Source of the DNA: Psettodes erumei
Lineage: Eukaryota; Chordata; Actinopteri; Pleuronectiformes; Psettodidae
DNA: 64,000 nt
Direction of reading: 5' to 3'
Assembly: GCA_016785225.1 (NCBI GenBank)
Contig: JAFBJZ010000935.1
Location: 554,172-618,171, forward strand
The position numbers and the translations under genes were made by a program. This document shows, one piece after another, positions 52,201 through 64,000 of the stretch. Under the pieces are notes generated by a model. That model worked only from the letters and a program-made list of their open reading frames with translations. It was not told the origin of the DNA and made no database searches. Numbering within the stretch: the stretch's first letter is position 1; each line of letters begins with the position of its first letter.

Positions 52201-53862
52201 TGATATCTGATTTTTGCTTTCACTTCCTGAAGTACAAACAGCAAAGCATCCGCTGTGACTCTGTGGGGTTCATCATTACAAACTAGCACAGGTTTGGATT
52301 ACCTGATATGTTCATTCTGTTGTTCTCAGACCAAAAAGAACTGATTACTACAGAAATATCATTGAAAGAAATTTCATTCTAAAAATGGAGCAAAGTCGTT
52401 ACTCTTGTAAGGAGAATCTATCATCTATTGTGTGTAGATTGGGTCATTTACACAGCTGCCAGAGTCTGCAGAGACCAAATGCTGATTTTGTATAGGAATC
52501 ATTCAACTGTGCGAGGGAGCTGCGCCCCCCGGGCTGAAAATGGGGCCTACCGAGTGAACGCAGGTGAAACACCAACCAATCCCAGCCGTAACAAAAACAA
52601 GCGAGGTGTGAGACAGTTGGAGTTCGGGGTGTGCCTGGCTCGTCTGTCAGGCCGGACTTGAACCCAGTGGTTGCTTTGAGTTTATGAAACAAATGACTGG
52701 AGCTCAAACCTTAGTCATCCAGTCTTGCAGAGACTCGCCGGTGAGGTCACTGTTAGGGCAGCAGGGACTCACATGCAGGAATTTTCCTCATATTAGGCAT
52801 TTAGTTCTGCCTCATACCGAATAACTCATGCAAAGGGAGGAGATAGAAACATGTTCTCCCGCTCAAATTTGGTCCCATGTCAGGATCAAAATGTTCTTTT
52901 TACTGTTCAATTCAATAAGGTTTGTGGATTTTCAGTCCAGTGTCAGGGTACTTTCCATTTACTATCATGTTAAATCAAAGGCTTTATCTATCAAAAATCT
53001 GCCTTTTCTAGACTGTTCTACTCTCATTGCACAGGTAGCTCTCTAGGGGACAACAGCTGCATGTAAGGGGTCAAACTATCAACAAAGGGTCATACAGCAA
53101 ACCCAAGCCTCAGGAAATCTCGTCCATTAATGCTAGAACTGATCACTGAGTTTTTATGTTTTTTTTCTCTTGCAGGTCAGTTCACAGCCACTTCCGTAAG
53201 GGAATGCCGCTCTGAGACCCACTCCTGTGTGTGTCTGTATGGATGAAGCAGCTTGCACAACCTCCAAATCCACAGGGACTGATCTAAAGATACCGATTGT
53301 ACATCCATGCGTGTGCGAGTGTAACCTACTTGAGAGCACATCAGGTGCCCAGCATGCAGCAGCCACTGCAGAGGGGAGGATCCTCAACGATATCACACAC
53401 TCTCTCTTCAAGGGCAAGTCTCAAGGACAACCTCAGTCTGGGCTCCTGGAGACCAGCAGCCGTTGCACAGGACACTTTCGTTTCTTTGACACAAGAGACA
53501 AAGAGTGGGAGCAGCCATCCTATTTCATGACAACCTGCCCTCATTTACAGCTGAATTGTGCATGGTAGTGGTTTGTGCTTCTGGAGAGGCAATTACCACA
53601 ATGCTGCATCCTCCCTGCGCTATCACTGTGAGGCATTGTAAAACCATGTCACGCTGAAATCGAGGTTTCACTTAGTGGTGCAAGTTTTCTTTAGTTTGCC
53701 ATAGAAACTGATTTGACGGCCAATTTGGTGGCAAGGTCAAAACTTTCTGAGATTAATTTCTATACAGGAATACAGTACCTTGTGTCTTGGCATTGTGTAA
53801 TATTTGAATTAACAAAAACAATAAGAAATACTTCAGGTTTGTATGCAAACATGGTATAAAAA

Positions 53863-53868
53863 TTTAAT
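53863..53868 (-). terminator. mycl: Candidate poly(A) signal of mycl
   Basis: ATTAAA on the minus strand about 780 bp after the stop codon. The real 3' end could differ, since no canonical AATAAA stands out closer. Confidence 0.3.
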
Positions 53869-54646
53869 GTTGCTGTTTGATGTTAGCATGCTTTAAAAAT
53901 CAACCAAAATCAGGAGAAGCATTGAAATCACAAAGTGACATGTGAATATAAAGTACAGTAGTGCTACTTATCTGTTTTTTTTGTTCATTTTCCTATTTTC
54001 TTAACAAAATAGAGACTTCTCTGTGCCTGGTGGCACGTCATACAGAAGAACAATACCTGGTGACAACTTTTGATTTTGTCTCCTTCACCAGGAACAATAA
54101 GCTATTATTTACAGGACAATTTGTACGTCAAACATCAGTCAGACGCACACACACACCAGGAACAGTCTCATTCACTTGTATGTACACAGAAAGGCTTTCA
54201 CATTTCACTCTGTTATAAGTGTGCATTGAAGACCTCTTCCACAGACATCCTGAAGGCTACATATGTTCGCTATCACACTGGTAAACTATTAACAAGCAGG
54301 TCTTCTCAATTCCCATCACAGCATACCAGGAAATATCTTGGTCATAGCTACAAAGTCAATTTATATAACACCCCGCCTCCACTGTTCAAAACTAAACCAA
54401 TGTGCAAAAAATAAAAAATAAAAACACAGCACGCTGAGATCTAACTGCTCCTCCCCATACCAGGTTCACAGGCCAGCACAGTCAGTTCATTGGAAGCCCA
54501 CAGCAATATGAACGCAGTCCATACAAAATTAATTTCATGGCTATTTACATGAGGCATGTTGTTATAAAAAAACTGTAGCTTTTCAAAAGTGACAGGTAAC
54601 CAGAGCGATGAGGCAGTTTGTTTCAAAAAGCGTGCTTGTTTGAGTC

Positions 54647-56484
54647 TCAAGAGCGCTTCAGTTCAGTTAATTTGCGAAGGAGCTGCTGCTGTCGGGATTT
54701 GAGGCGCTTCTTCTCCTGGAGCTGCTGTTTCTCCCTGGTGTGCAGCTCCATGAGGTACTCCGTGGCCTGGGTCAGGATAGCCACCTTTGGAGTTTTGGCC
54801 GACTCCAGGCCGGGGATCTGTTCTCGCAGGGCGAGGAACCGGGACCGGAGGTCGTTCCTCCTCTTCCTCTCCAGGAAGTTGTGGTTCCGCCTGCGGTCAC
54901 TGTCCTCTGTGTCCGAGTTCTGTGGAGTCTCTGAGGGGGAGGCTGGCTGGGAGATGTGAGCCGAACAGCCCAGCTGCTGGCCGGAGGCTGTGCAGGCGCG
55001 CTTGCTCCGAGGCTCTTCCTCATACCCCTCGTCGTCGTCGTCTTCGTCGTCTTGCTCGGGTTCGGGCTCGCTGTCTGGGGACCGGGCGGCGTAATTGTGC
55101 TGCTGCCGGTGCACAGACATGTGGAAGCGTTTGGGGCAGGGGTCGGCCCGGACCGTGATGGTGACCGGTTTTCTGACATTCACCAACCGCACCCGGTTCT
55201 GCTTGCTCTCCACGGTGACCACGTCGATTTCCTCTTCATCATCTGCCATCACATGTGAAAATAATTCAGCATCACACACAAGCGAGATTTCTCAATGGCA
55301 TCCTTTACAAAACACTCTGGATCTTTACATGTCTGCCAAAGAACAGAGTCGAGCTCAATCAAACTTTAACTAAACTGGATATAAGGAAGTGCATTCCTTA
55401 ACCAAGCATGCAGATCGGTCTTCCTCTGTCACAGGAGGGCAGAGCAGGAGCTGGGGTGTTAACAGCAGTGCTCATCCATGCCAAAGCATGCAGGAATTAA
55501 AGCTTTTGTCATTGGGCACTGAGAGCAGGGGGCCATTCCCTAATTTGGGAAATGTGAAAGAGTTACTCTCACGGTCTGTCGCTGTGTGTGTAGTAGTAAT
55601 AAATCATCGGGTCTCGGTCACCCCGCCCCTCTACCGCACTCCGATTGTAATGCAGAGCCAGTGGAAGATATTGTGGGGTGGGGGTGGGGTTGGGGGTTCA
55701 AGAAAAGTGACGAGGGCGCGGTTTTTAAAATACCGCATGTGTATTCTGAGCAAGCATCTGGCGCATTGTCGGAGTGAATACCCAGCTTTAAAGTGAGTGT
55801 GCTGCTCGATAACCCCGCTGCACCACACACCACAGTTATGCAACAGCAGCCCAGCTTTCCAAATTACGCATTGTTAGAGGGCAATATAATCCTGAGGCAG
55901 GGGCAGGGTGGGGCAATTTAGAGCATGACTGCTTCCTTACCAGAGGAATCAGAGCGAGACTCGGAGCCAGACGACGCCGGCTTCCTGCAGCTGCTTGCCG
56001 GGAAGGTGAGAACAGCCGCCGGGTCGACGCAGTCTGTCGCGGAAGCGGCGTGCGGGCCACCTGGGGAGGCGCACTGCGCTTTGCTCGGTCTCACGGAGAT
56101 CTGGGTCACCGCGGAGGCACCGGTCTGCGCCGCAGCTGACACCCTCCCACTGAAATTCTCCAGCTGCTTGCTGGCGGAGAAACTACTCCACATACAGTCC
56201 TGGATGATGATGGAGCTAAGGTTGCCGAACAGCTTCTCTGTGTCGGGAATAAACTGACCCTCCCACTCCTCGTCCTGTCCCAGCACCTTGGACAGCCGGC
56301 TGAGCTTGTCTCCCGGGGAAAGATGCAGGGCAGCTCCGCTAAGAGTCCGTGCGGGAGACATGGGAGGGGTGGGCAGCAGCTCGAACTTTTTCCATATATC
56401 CTCGCTTGGTGCGGTTGACTTGTAGAAATCCTCCTCGATGTCGTAATCATCGAAAAAATAGTGCTGGTAGCAGTCGAACTCCAT
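54647..56484 (-). CDS. mycl: L-Myc, MYC-family bHLH leucine-zipper transcription factor
   Basis: Two coding exons, 56484-55941 and 55242-54647; 1140 nt, 379 aa. The splice joins SDSS to DDEEEIDVVTVE, exactly where MYC genes have their coding intron. L-Myc pairs with MAX, binds E-boxes and drives growth genes in the nucleus. The start MEFDCYQHYFFDDYDIEEDFY and SEDIWKKFELLPTPPMSP form Myc box I (with the phosphodegron Thr and Ser). IIIQDCMWSSFSA is Myc box II. VRKPVTITVRADPCPKRFH and HNYAARSP are typical of L-Myc. Then come an acidic run, a basic PRSKRA patch, and the C-terminal bHLH-zipper (about 298-379) starting RRRNHNFLERKRRNDLRSRF. The Myc box I wording and the synteny with nt5c1a fit MYCL rather than MYC or MYCN. 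Fish may have two mycl copies. An in-frame ATG inside intron 1 (MADDEEE) could allow a short form, but this is unsupported. Confidence 0.95.
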
Positions 56485-57400
56485 GTTTCCAGCTAATTAA
56501 ATCCTCTGGAGTTTATTCCCAGAAATGAGCAAACGATACCAGTGATCTCCGAGGAGTGTCCTGCACAACCTGAGGGGAAATATCACAGTGATTAGCAACG
56601 GTCTTTTTAAAAAGCAAATCCCCTCATTTGTCTGATCACATTTCACGTGTCTTTTAGGATAGCATATCCCCCTAAAAGCCTACTTTCTACAAATGGGACC
56701 ACGTTAATAATTGATTGCATCTTGCAGATGCTCTCTTTCCCGCGATGGACCAAACTGTCCAGGCACACAAGGTTATTATATAATCTAGTTTTATATACAT
56801 ATGTATATAACCTACATAGATGTCGACCGTGATTTAAATAAAGTTGTGAATGGAAACGATGACTGTCGCTATTTCTGTACTTAGTTTTACGGGACTGTGC
56901 TGCGTAAAAGTAACAAATCGGGCTGTCGTTCCTGAAATGTAGGGTGCGCTTTGTTCCACTGAGCAATCGCCAACCGGCAAGAAACTGGAGCCTTACACAG
57001 TCTCGAGAGAGGGTTAAACCTCACATACGTTTGTGTCCTTATCGGAAACCTCCACAGACAGGCACCAGAATCATAAGAATGAAGAAAAAAACAACTACTC
57101 ACCGGCTTCTCCGCAAAAATCCCAGTACGGAATTCAGGGCATCGGAAACCCCCTCACAAGAGAGCAAAGTGTCCACGGTTCACAGGGTTCAGACGAAAAG
57201 AGGCTGTCCGAGTTGTGACTGGATACAAAGATGTGGTGTTATACTTTCGTCTGAGTTGAGTTTTCAAAAAAATTAAACAAAAGGCAATAAAAACGCCGGG
57301 GTCAAACAACAGGCAGTAGGTTCGCCCCACGGTGCGTAAAAGAAAGCCACACAGTGCGTTTTTCGCGCCAGTGCGAAATCCTGTTATAAGCGCGAAAAAA
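56485..57400 (-). promoter_or_regulatory. mycl: mycl 5' UTR, non-coding exon 1 and promoter
   Basis: A non-coding first exon probably ends at 57103 (donor GCCG|GTGAGT). It joins an acceptor TTTCCCCTCAG ending at 56570, giving exon 2 an 85-nt leader before the ATG. This three-exon plan is the usual MYC-gene layout. Near the start of exon 1, a TATA-like CTTATAA (about 57384-57390) lies between two E2F-type sites: TTTCGCGC at 57361-57368 and GCGCGAAA at 57390-57397. Confidence 0.6.
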
Positions 57401-57402
57401 AA

Positions 57403-60400
57403 AGTGCAGGGAGGAGCCTCGGAAATATCTGCAGCGGTAGATCCGGGTAAGCCCATTCTTTTACATCAGAGGCGGTAGGGGGGAGGCGCACAGCTCCGCC
57501 CCGTCGACAACCCCAACTATGGTCACAGTAATTGACATCATATTTATTCAATATTACGGTTGTAGTATTAGTGTTTACTCCCGTACCCCCACGATAGCCC
57601 ATCTAAGTAAAATGTTTCGGTACTTCACTTGAAAATTACCATCAGACTGTACTCTATATTTATATTCACTAAATTTGAGAATGAAATAATAATTTGATCT
57701 GCACTCCACCACATTTACACCTTTAGTTGTTTACTACTCTGTTTATGAATATAAATATATAATTAATATATTAAGATTCTACACACAAGTATTAACTTAG
57801 TTTCAACTTAAATATAAAATATGAAGCCTAGTTTTTGATTAAACACCCAAAAGTTATAATATCAAGAGGTGAAGCAATCAGATGACTGACTGATTAGTCC
57901 ACTGACATTAATCATCTGAACATTGATCACAAGTCATTTTTCAAGGAAAAAGTACTTCTGGATACTTTTATTTGTAGTACTTTATGCACGTAGCTGATAA
58001 CACTGTAGTTTTACTTGGATAACAATTTTAAATCCAGGACTTTTACTTGTTTTTTTTTCTTAGTTTTATTGATGATTTTACACAATAATCCATCTTGTAC
58101 CACTGCATCCCAGCATAATGAACTTATATCGCACATGGCACATTATTCATGTTTCATTATAACAACCTAATTGATTTCAGATGGTCCACAATGCAGTTAT
58201 AGTCAGTCTCTGGCTGGCGCCAATCCTGAGGAAAAGCTGACACGTCTCAACTTTGATGGCAAACATAAGTTTTTAGCACATCCTCTTTTCCCTTAATCCT
58301 TTTAAAATTGGCAGAAATCACCCCCACTCCTCTCCAACAGATCTTTTGCTGACTCTTAATTTGTGTGACAAAAGATATGATTTAGGTGCAAATAGTTCCT
58401 AATTTTCATATTCAGCTCCTTGACACAGACAAAGTATAAACAGCAGCTGAAAAGTTTGCTCCATTTCAACATTTTCTCAGCGAAGGGTAGAGTGCGTTGT
58501 GGATCTTAGAACAAGCTGCATTTTCACTCTAAAAGAACGTGACAGTTGAGATTCATTCTGCAGGTGGCAATGAAAAGAGTAAACATCTTTACTTTTTCAC
58601 GAGCTGCTTCAGTTGCAGACAAGTTAATGTCCCAAACCAACACAACTGTATTTGGTCTCAAATTCCCGTTTACAGGCCACAGCCTTGACTCTGCTGGAGA
58701 AGGAAAAAGACCACCCGTGTAAAACCCCCTGTGCACTCGGTGACACTAACCATGGCGTTACCACATTGGACCCAGGCAATGATTAAGTATGAGACAGGAT
58801 TTGTATATATATATTGTCTGGCGTGAACACATTATTTATGCTCACTGGCAAGCAAAATGTCAAAGTTCACCAACCATCTCACGACCAGACACTACCAGGT
58901 CACAAACACACAACACATATGACCTTTACCTCCTCCTTTGTAACACATTGATCGGTTTGGTCCGTAGCGTGTGCTACTTCTCCTTAATTAAGCATCTCAG
59001 TGGATGAGACAAAACCTCCAGCAATCTGTGGTCATATTCAGGCCAAGTTAGTGACACTGATTAGTGATGGACATCTGTTGTCAGTGACTGGCCTGAGGTT
59101 AGACACATGCCCCTGGTTGTGCGATGCCCCTTTTAATCCAAATATATGTTTAAAGTGCATTCAATCGGTTTATCTAATATTGTACCAGACAGTGGTGAGG
59201 TTACAAATTTAAAATGACTAATTTGACTTGTGGCTTCATTTTAGGTGTTTGGCTTTAGCCCATCAATTTAAAAAAAGATATTTTTGTGTGTGTAGGGGCT
59301 CAAGCCTCCATTTTCCTGAGAGATACAGTTTGAATCAATTCAACTGCAGCTCATCACATTGTACAGGCAGAATTCGATAAGTGCATTTGGCAGCTCATAC
59401 AGGCAGACATGCAAAGCAACTTGTTTAAGACTTGAAAATACAAATCTGACAAAGCAGTCTCGCCACAAGGTTCACCCAGAAACTGTTGTGGAGCTTTTAA
59501 TCATATCACAAGATCTCATTATCAGAGGGACTCTGCCCATTTGCCAGGAAAATGTAGGTTTTAGCGCCTCTAATTCATATTGTCTTAAAATGTTGAGTTT
59601 AAAATTCATTTGTGGCCTTGGAGATGGGTAAGGGTTAGTGGTTGTTTTGGAGCTTTAAATGACAATATAAGAAATGATGGATGGAAAGATGGAGTTTGCC
59701 CTGTTACCATGAAATGGCACAAATGGATTTGACTTTACTCAGGATCTCATAGACAAGATTCAGTTGTTACTTGTGATTACTTGTTACTTGTGAAGGATTT
59801 TGTTCCATCTCTGTCTAGATAAACCCACCTTATGTTAAATAAAGTCCACGCTGCAGTAACATTTCTTGATATTGTTGATTTATTATTATTTTCTGCTTAT
59901 CTATAATCACTTGAAACTGACAGACAGACCAAGACTGTTCATGTTGTTCAGAATTATTGCACTGATAATGCTTTAATGATGCATTCTTGGCCAGATTTAT
60001 CCTATATATATAAAATATTTGAATTCAGCGCATGGTAAAGTTAAGGAAAAATAAAAAGGATCACGACTGCAAAACTGTGTGATATCAGCTGATGTTCTGA
60101 ATCAAAAATAAGTTGAACATTTTCAAAAAGAGAGGTATTTTGTCCAACTTTAAACTTCACCAATGTGATTTTGGTGTTCTTTTCGCCCACAGAGCATTGA
60201 TCACGGCCTTTAGATGCTATAACCTCACATCCCATAATTACACGGTGAACCAACCCTCAGTCTGCTATGCTGGGAATATTTCAACCCTGCCAAAGGGAAT
60301 GAAGAAAAAACATTGGTCCCATAAAATTCAGATGAGGCCCTCCTCTTCTCTTCTCTTCTGCTCTTCCATAAAAACTTGAGATCTTTTCCTCAGCAGGAAC

Positions 60401-62360
60401 ATTGTTGGGGTAACAATGCTTAACACCAACAATGGCCAGCTTCCCAAGTCATCTCCCATCTTAACTTCAAGTACCCACCATTGTCCTTCATTGTTCCAGC
60501 AGCATATGTGGATGGTAATAAGGGTGGGTTGGGGAAGCTGACGAGGGGTCGCGATCCACCTCAGCAGAGTCCTCGTGTAGTCTACAACTCCCACTCAGGC
60601 ATCTCAACAATATCGGACACAATGCAGTGAAGGGATTTGGATGGTTTTTGGGAGAGTGTCTGTGGAATGTCCTATACAAGTGGGTGTCCTCCTTTTCCCC
60701 ACGACCTCCATGACACAGGAACCCCCTGACCCTGACCTCTGACCTTCTTCTCCTGTCTAAACAAAATAATACAATCTGTAGCAGGTTTTTAAAAAATGGG
60801 ATCAGTCAACTGCCACTGAGAGAAAAGCCATGCAGATGAGGAAGACAACATAAATAATTCACACGAGTGTTATTGCTCTCCAGGGATGTAAAACACCAGA
60901 TTCTGACACCTCCTTCCAAAATACCATGAGTGTGATCAGCAGGGTGCAAGCTTTACCTGCCTACAGCTTTCACACACTGAAGATCTATATCTGTCACTGC
61001 ATGCATCACATTATTCTTTCACTGTTGATGTCATCACTGGTCTTTTTATTTCCTCCTCCGCTAATTTCTGCGCTACAGAAAAGATCAGATATGATTGCAG
61101 TCTGAGTTCCTGACCTGAGCTGAGTATTAAATTTGTGTTAAGTTCTTGCTGTGGATGTTCAAATGATGCCTGCACAGCAGAGATCATGATTAATAAAGCA
61201 TTAGCATATGCCAGAAATACACCGATTTCTCACTCTGCTGCCATGTCAGGTGAAGTTTACACGTTACAGTTCTGTTACACTAACACAACTGTAATGTGTG
61301 AATCACAAAAAGGCGCATACCTGGACTACTGCACCACGGACTGAGCTACACTGCCACCTGATGTTTGCAATTGGTAAGTAACAGTGCTTACATAAATATG
61401 GAATTGCAGAAATGTAAGAACCTCAATGATAAATTAAATTTGAAATAAAGTAAGGGGCAGGACATAAGTACTGTCAGCCAAATCTATATCAAGTATCAAA
61501 AGTCAAAGTATCATTAGAAAAATGGTCCATGTGAGTGTTGTCTTACTATGATTACTGATGTACCATTTTTATATGTTATAGATAGTCAGTGTGGGGCAAA
61601 TTCAGTGCATCATATTTTATAGGATGTCTCGTGACAGGTCAGACACATATCTTATATCTGAGAAAGATGTTCAAATGGGCTCCACCACCACCTGGTCCTA
61701 AAGACTGCAGAAGAGCAAATGCTTATCAGATACTAATATTATGCTACCACAGCCAGGGATTAATTTAGTGTGCAGTGGAACAATCTGGTGAATTTAAATC
61801 TGGGCCTTGGTGCTTGATTAACAGGATGTGAAAACTCTATTAATGTTGACTGATGCCTTAACTGTTTCTTTTTTAAATGCACACAGGACTCCATGGAAAG
61901 CAGCATTGATACAAAGGTACTCTAATCGATGTCAAGGATTATTCTGGTGAAATTAAGAGTAAGTATTTTAGGTTATTTCCTGTTAATATTTGCCTTTGTG
62001 TAATATACTGGCTCATTTTACTTCCTCTTGGCTCTAAAGAAAACTGAAATGACACAATCGAAGAAGGAATAATCACGTTAGATGACTCACTGCAAATTTA
62101 TACACATTTCCAAACTTGGGTGACGGGGGCAAAATTGGACATCTAGCCACTTTTACAAACCAGAATAGTTGGGAACCATTAGACTTAGGGAGGAACAGTT
62201 ACTGCAATAAAATGATGTTTTGTAAATTAGCAGATGCATTTTATAGTCATGTTGAGTTAGTCATTGCAAATACTAAATATATTAAATGTCACTGCTGCTT
62301 GTGGTGTTATATTAAAAAAAGCTTTTTTTTACTCTCTCTACCAGGTTTTCCTCTTTCAGA
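57403..62360. other. Intergenic DNA between the mycl promoter and the satellite
   Basis: No recognisable gene in about 5 kb. Open frames stay under 91 codons and lack family features. The part 57600-58060 resembles a decayed interspersed repeat. The rest is AT-rich unique-looking sequence. Confidence 0.5.
57600..58060. repeat. Decayed interspersed repeat (fish-type GTACTT/ACTTTTACTT element)
   Basis: The segment has many phrases such as GTACTTCACTTG, CTGCACTCCACCACATTTAC, AAAAAGTACTTCTGGATACT and CCAGGACTTTTACTTG. From memory these resemble a very common fish repeat built of ACTTTTACTTRAGTA-like wording. It is heavily diverged and the ends are not defined. Confidence 0.4.
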
Positions 62361-62363
62361 AAA

Positions 62364-64000
62364 CACCTGAAACATCAAATAATGGTGTTTTATAAACACT
62401 ACATAGGATAAAATCTATTAAAAATGCAAAAAAAAAAAAAACTTGATTTCATAGCATGTCATGAAAACGCAAAATGCGACATAGTATACTATGTGGAAAA
62501 AATGCAAAAATGTCAAACAATGTCAAAAAAAATTTTTTTTGCTAAAAACACCTGAAAACATCAAATAATGGTGTTTTATAAACACTACATAGGATAAAAT
62601 CAATTAAAAATGCAAAAAAAAACTTGATTTCATAGCATGTCATGAAAACGCAAAATTCGACATAGTATACTATGTGGAAAAAATGCAAAAAATGTCAAAC
62701 AATGTCAAAAAATTTTTTTTGCTAAAAACACCTGAAAACATCAACTAATGGTGTTTTATAAACACTACAAGGGATAAGATGTGTAAAATAAAAAAAAAAA
62801 TTTCATAGGCTGTCATTAATTAATAGTCGAAAAAATGTAAAAAAGGCTAAAAATTTCATAAGGCATGTACATAGGATAAAAATAAAAAAAAAAAAACGAC
62901 ATAATAGTCGAAAAATGTAAAAAATGTCAAAAAATGTTTTTTTGCTAAAAACACCTGGAAACATCAAATAATGGTGTTTTATAAACACTACATAGGATAA
63001 AATCTATTAAAAATGCAAAAAAAATTTCATAAACTTGAAAAAACTTTCATTTCATAGGCTGTCTTGAAAACGCAAAATGCGACATAGTATACTATGTGGA
63101 AAAAAAAAATGTCAAAAAAAATTTTTTTCCTAAAAACACCTGAAAACATCAAATAATGGTGTTTTATAAACACTACATAGGATAAAATCTATTAAAAATG
63201 CAAAAAAAAAAAACTTGATTTCATAGCATGTCATGAAAACGCAAAATGCGACATAGTATACTATGTGGAAAAAATGCAAAAAATGTCAAAAATGTCAAAA
63301 AAATATTTTTGCTAAAAACACCTGAAAACATCAAATAATGGTGTTTTATAAACACTACATAGGATAAAATCTATTAAAAATGCAAAAAAAAAAAAAACTT
63401 GATTTCATAGCATGTCATGAAAACGCAAAATGCGACATAGTATACTATGTGCAAAAAATGTCAAAAAATGTCAAAAAATTTTTTTGCTAAAAACACCTGA
63501 AAACATCAACTAATGGTGTTTTATAAACACTACAAGGGATAAGATGTGTTAAATATGCAAAAAACTTAATTTCATAGGCTGTCATGAAAACACAAAAATA
63601 CGACATAATAGTCGAAAAAATGTCAAAAATGTCAAAAAAATTTTTTTGCTAAAAACACCTGGAAACATCAAATAATGGTGTTTTATAAACACTACATAGG
63701 ATAAAATCAATTAAAAATGCAAAAAAAAAAAAAAAAACTTGATTTCATAGCATGTCATGAAAACGCAAAATTCGACATAGTATACTATGTGGAAAAAATG
63801 CAAAAAATGTCAAACAATGTCAAAATTTTTTTTTTGCTAAAAACACCTGAAAACATCAAATAATGGTGTTTTATAAACACTACATAGGATAAAATGTATT
63901 AAAAATGCAAAAAAAAAAAAAAACTTGATTTCATAGCATGTCATGAAAACGCAAAATGCGACATAGTATACTATGTGGAAAAAATGCAAAAAATGTCAAA
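62364..64000. repeat. AT-rich satellite array, unit about 180 bp, at least nine copies
   Basis: The phrase ACACCTGAAAACATCA (with small changes) recurs with its CACCTG core at 62364, 62549, 62729, 62952, 63137, 63319, 63494, 63656 and 63844. Spacings are 162-223 bp, mostly 175-188. Each unit holds a near-palindrome GTGTTT-TAT-AAACAC, a poly-A stretch, and in most copies the perfect 16-bp palindrome ACATAGTATACTATGT. Subtypes differ by AACTAATGG with AGGGATAAGATGTG (62729, 63494) and by CACCTGGAAAC (62952, 63656). The array runs off the window end. No coding capacity. Confidence 0.92.

Larger units (their letters stand above)
43625..54646. other. Gene-poor interval between nt5c1a and mycl
   Basis: About 11 kb without any recognisable exon on either strand; the longest open frame (113 codons at 53227-53568) has no family features. 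The interval includes the nt5c1a promoter side, a perfect MEF2-type box at 44187-44196, a C-rich block at 46161-46189, (GT)n runs near 47378 and 47490, a perfect hairpin at 49193-49216, paired homeodomain sites at 49308-49319, and the mycl 3' UTR (about 53860-54646). Candidate regulatory DNA, not genes. Confidence 0.5.

Noticed and set aside
53227..53568. 113-codon + strand frame downstream of mycl
   Set aside because: No homology recognised, no supporting exon structure; composition looks non-coding.
54740..55258. Open frames antisense or out of frame to mycl exon 3 (100-135 codons)
   Set aside because: Shadows of the bHLH-zipper exon; the biased codons of the acidic run keep other frames open.
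60328..60679. Possible retroelement-derived frame on the minus strand (88 codons)
   Set aside because: Has Trp-rich stretches that made me consider a transposon remnant, but no known motif could be identified.
62460..62500. CRISPR-like array because of regular direct repeats with palindromes
   Set aside because: Units are about 180 bp and repeated throughout, with no unique spacers, in a vertebrate genome; it is a satellite.

Overview
The window is vertebrate, and almost certainly teleost, nuclear DNA. Coding sequence is split into short exons with GT-AG introns. (GT)n/(CA)n microsatellites are dense, and the interspersed repeats (a tRNA-derived SINE-like copy, a MITE with long terminal inverted repeats, retroposon tails) are types that recur in fish genomes. 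The decoded proteins are closest to known fish and human orthologues. No bacterial, viral, CRISPR or operon-like content was seen.

Six protein-coding genes can be rebuilt exon by exon with a continuous reading frame. On the + strand, zdhhc14 (a DHHC palmitoyltransferase, 510 codons in 9 coding exons) fills positions 1.4-30.5 kb. It meets lgals8 (two-domain galectin-8, minus strand, 8 coding exons, 296 aa) tail to tail. lgals8 lies head to head with the first of two tandem interferon-stimulated ISG12/IFI27-like genes (+ strand, 107 and 93 aa); only 278 bp separate the lgals8 and ISG12 start codons. Next, on the minus strand, come nt5c1a (cytosolic 5'-nucleotidase 1A, 374 aa, 6 coding exons) and mycl (L-Myc, 379 aa, 2 coding exons). 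About 11 kb without a recognisable gene separates these two. NT5C1A and MYCL are also near each other on human chromosome 1p34, so this is ancestral synteny.

The last 1.6 kb (62.36 kb to the end) is an AT-rich satellite of about 180-bp units. It has at least three unit subtypes in a non-random order and continues past the window. From 57.4 to 62.3 kb I see no gene.

The genes do not form one pathway. Zdhhc14 is a Golgi/ER-type S-acyltransferase. Galectin-8 and the ISG12 proteins are linked to immunity and may share a promoter region. Nt5c1a hydrolyses AMP in muscle-type tissue. L-Myc is a MAX-dependent bHLH-zipper transcription factor. The most notable observations are: a U12-type AT-AC intron in zdhhc14 with near-perfect donor and branch point; the compact lgals8/ISG12 intergenic region with an NRF-1 site and a G-quadruplex motif; an Asn-to-Ser change at a sugar-binding position of galectin-8 domain 1; paired E2F-type sites around a TATA-like box in the mycl promoter; and the structured satellite. 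I found no clearly new biological system.
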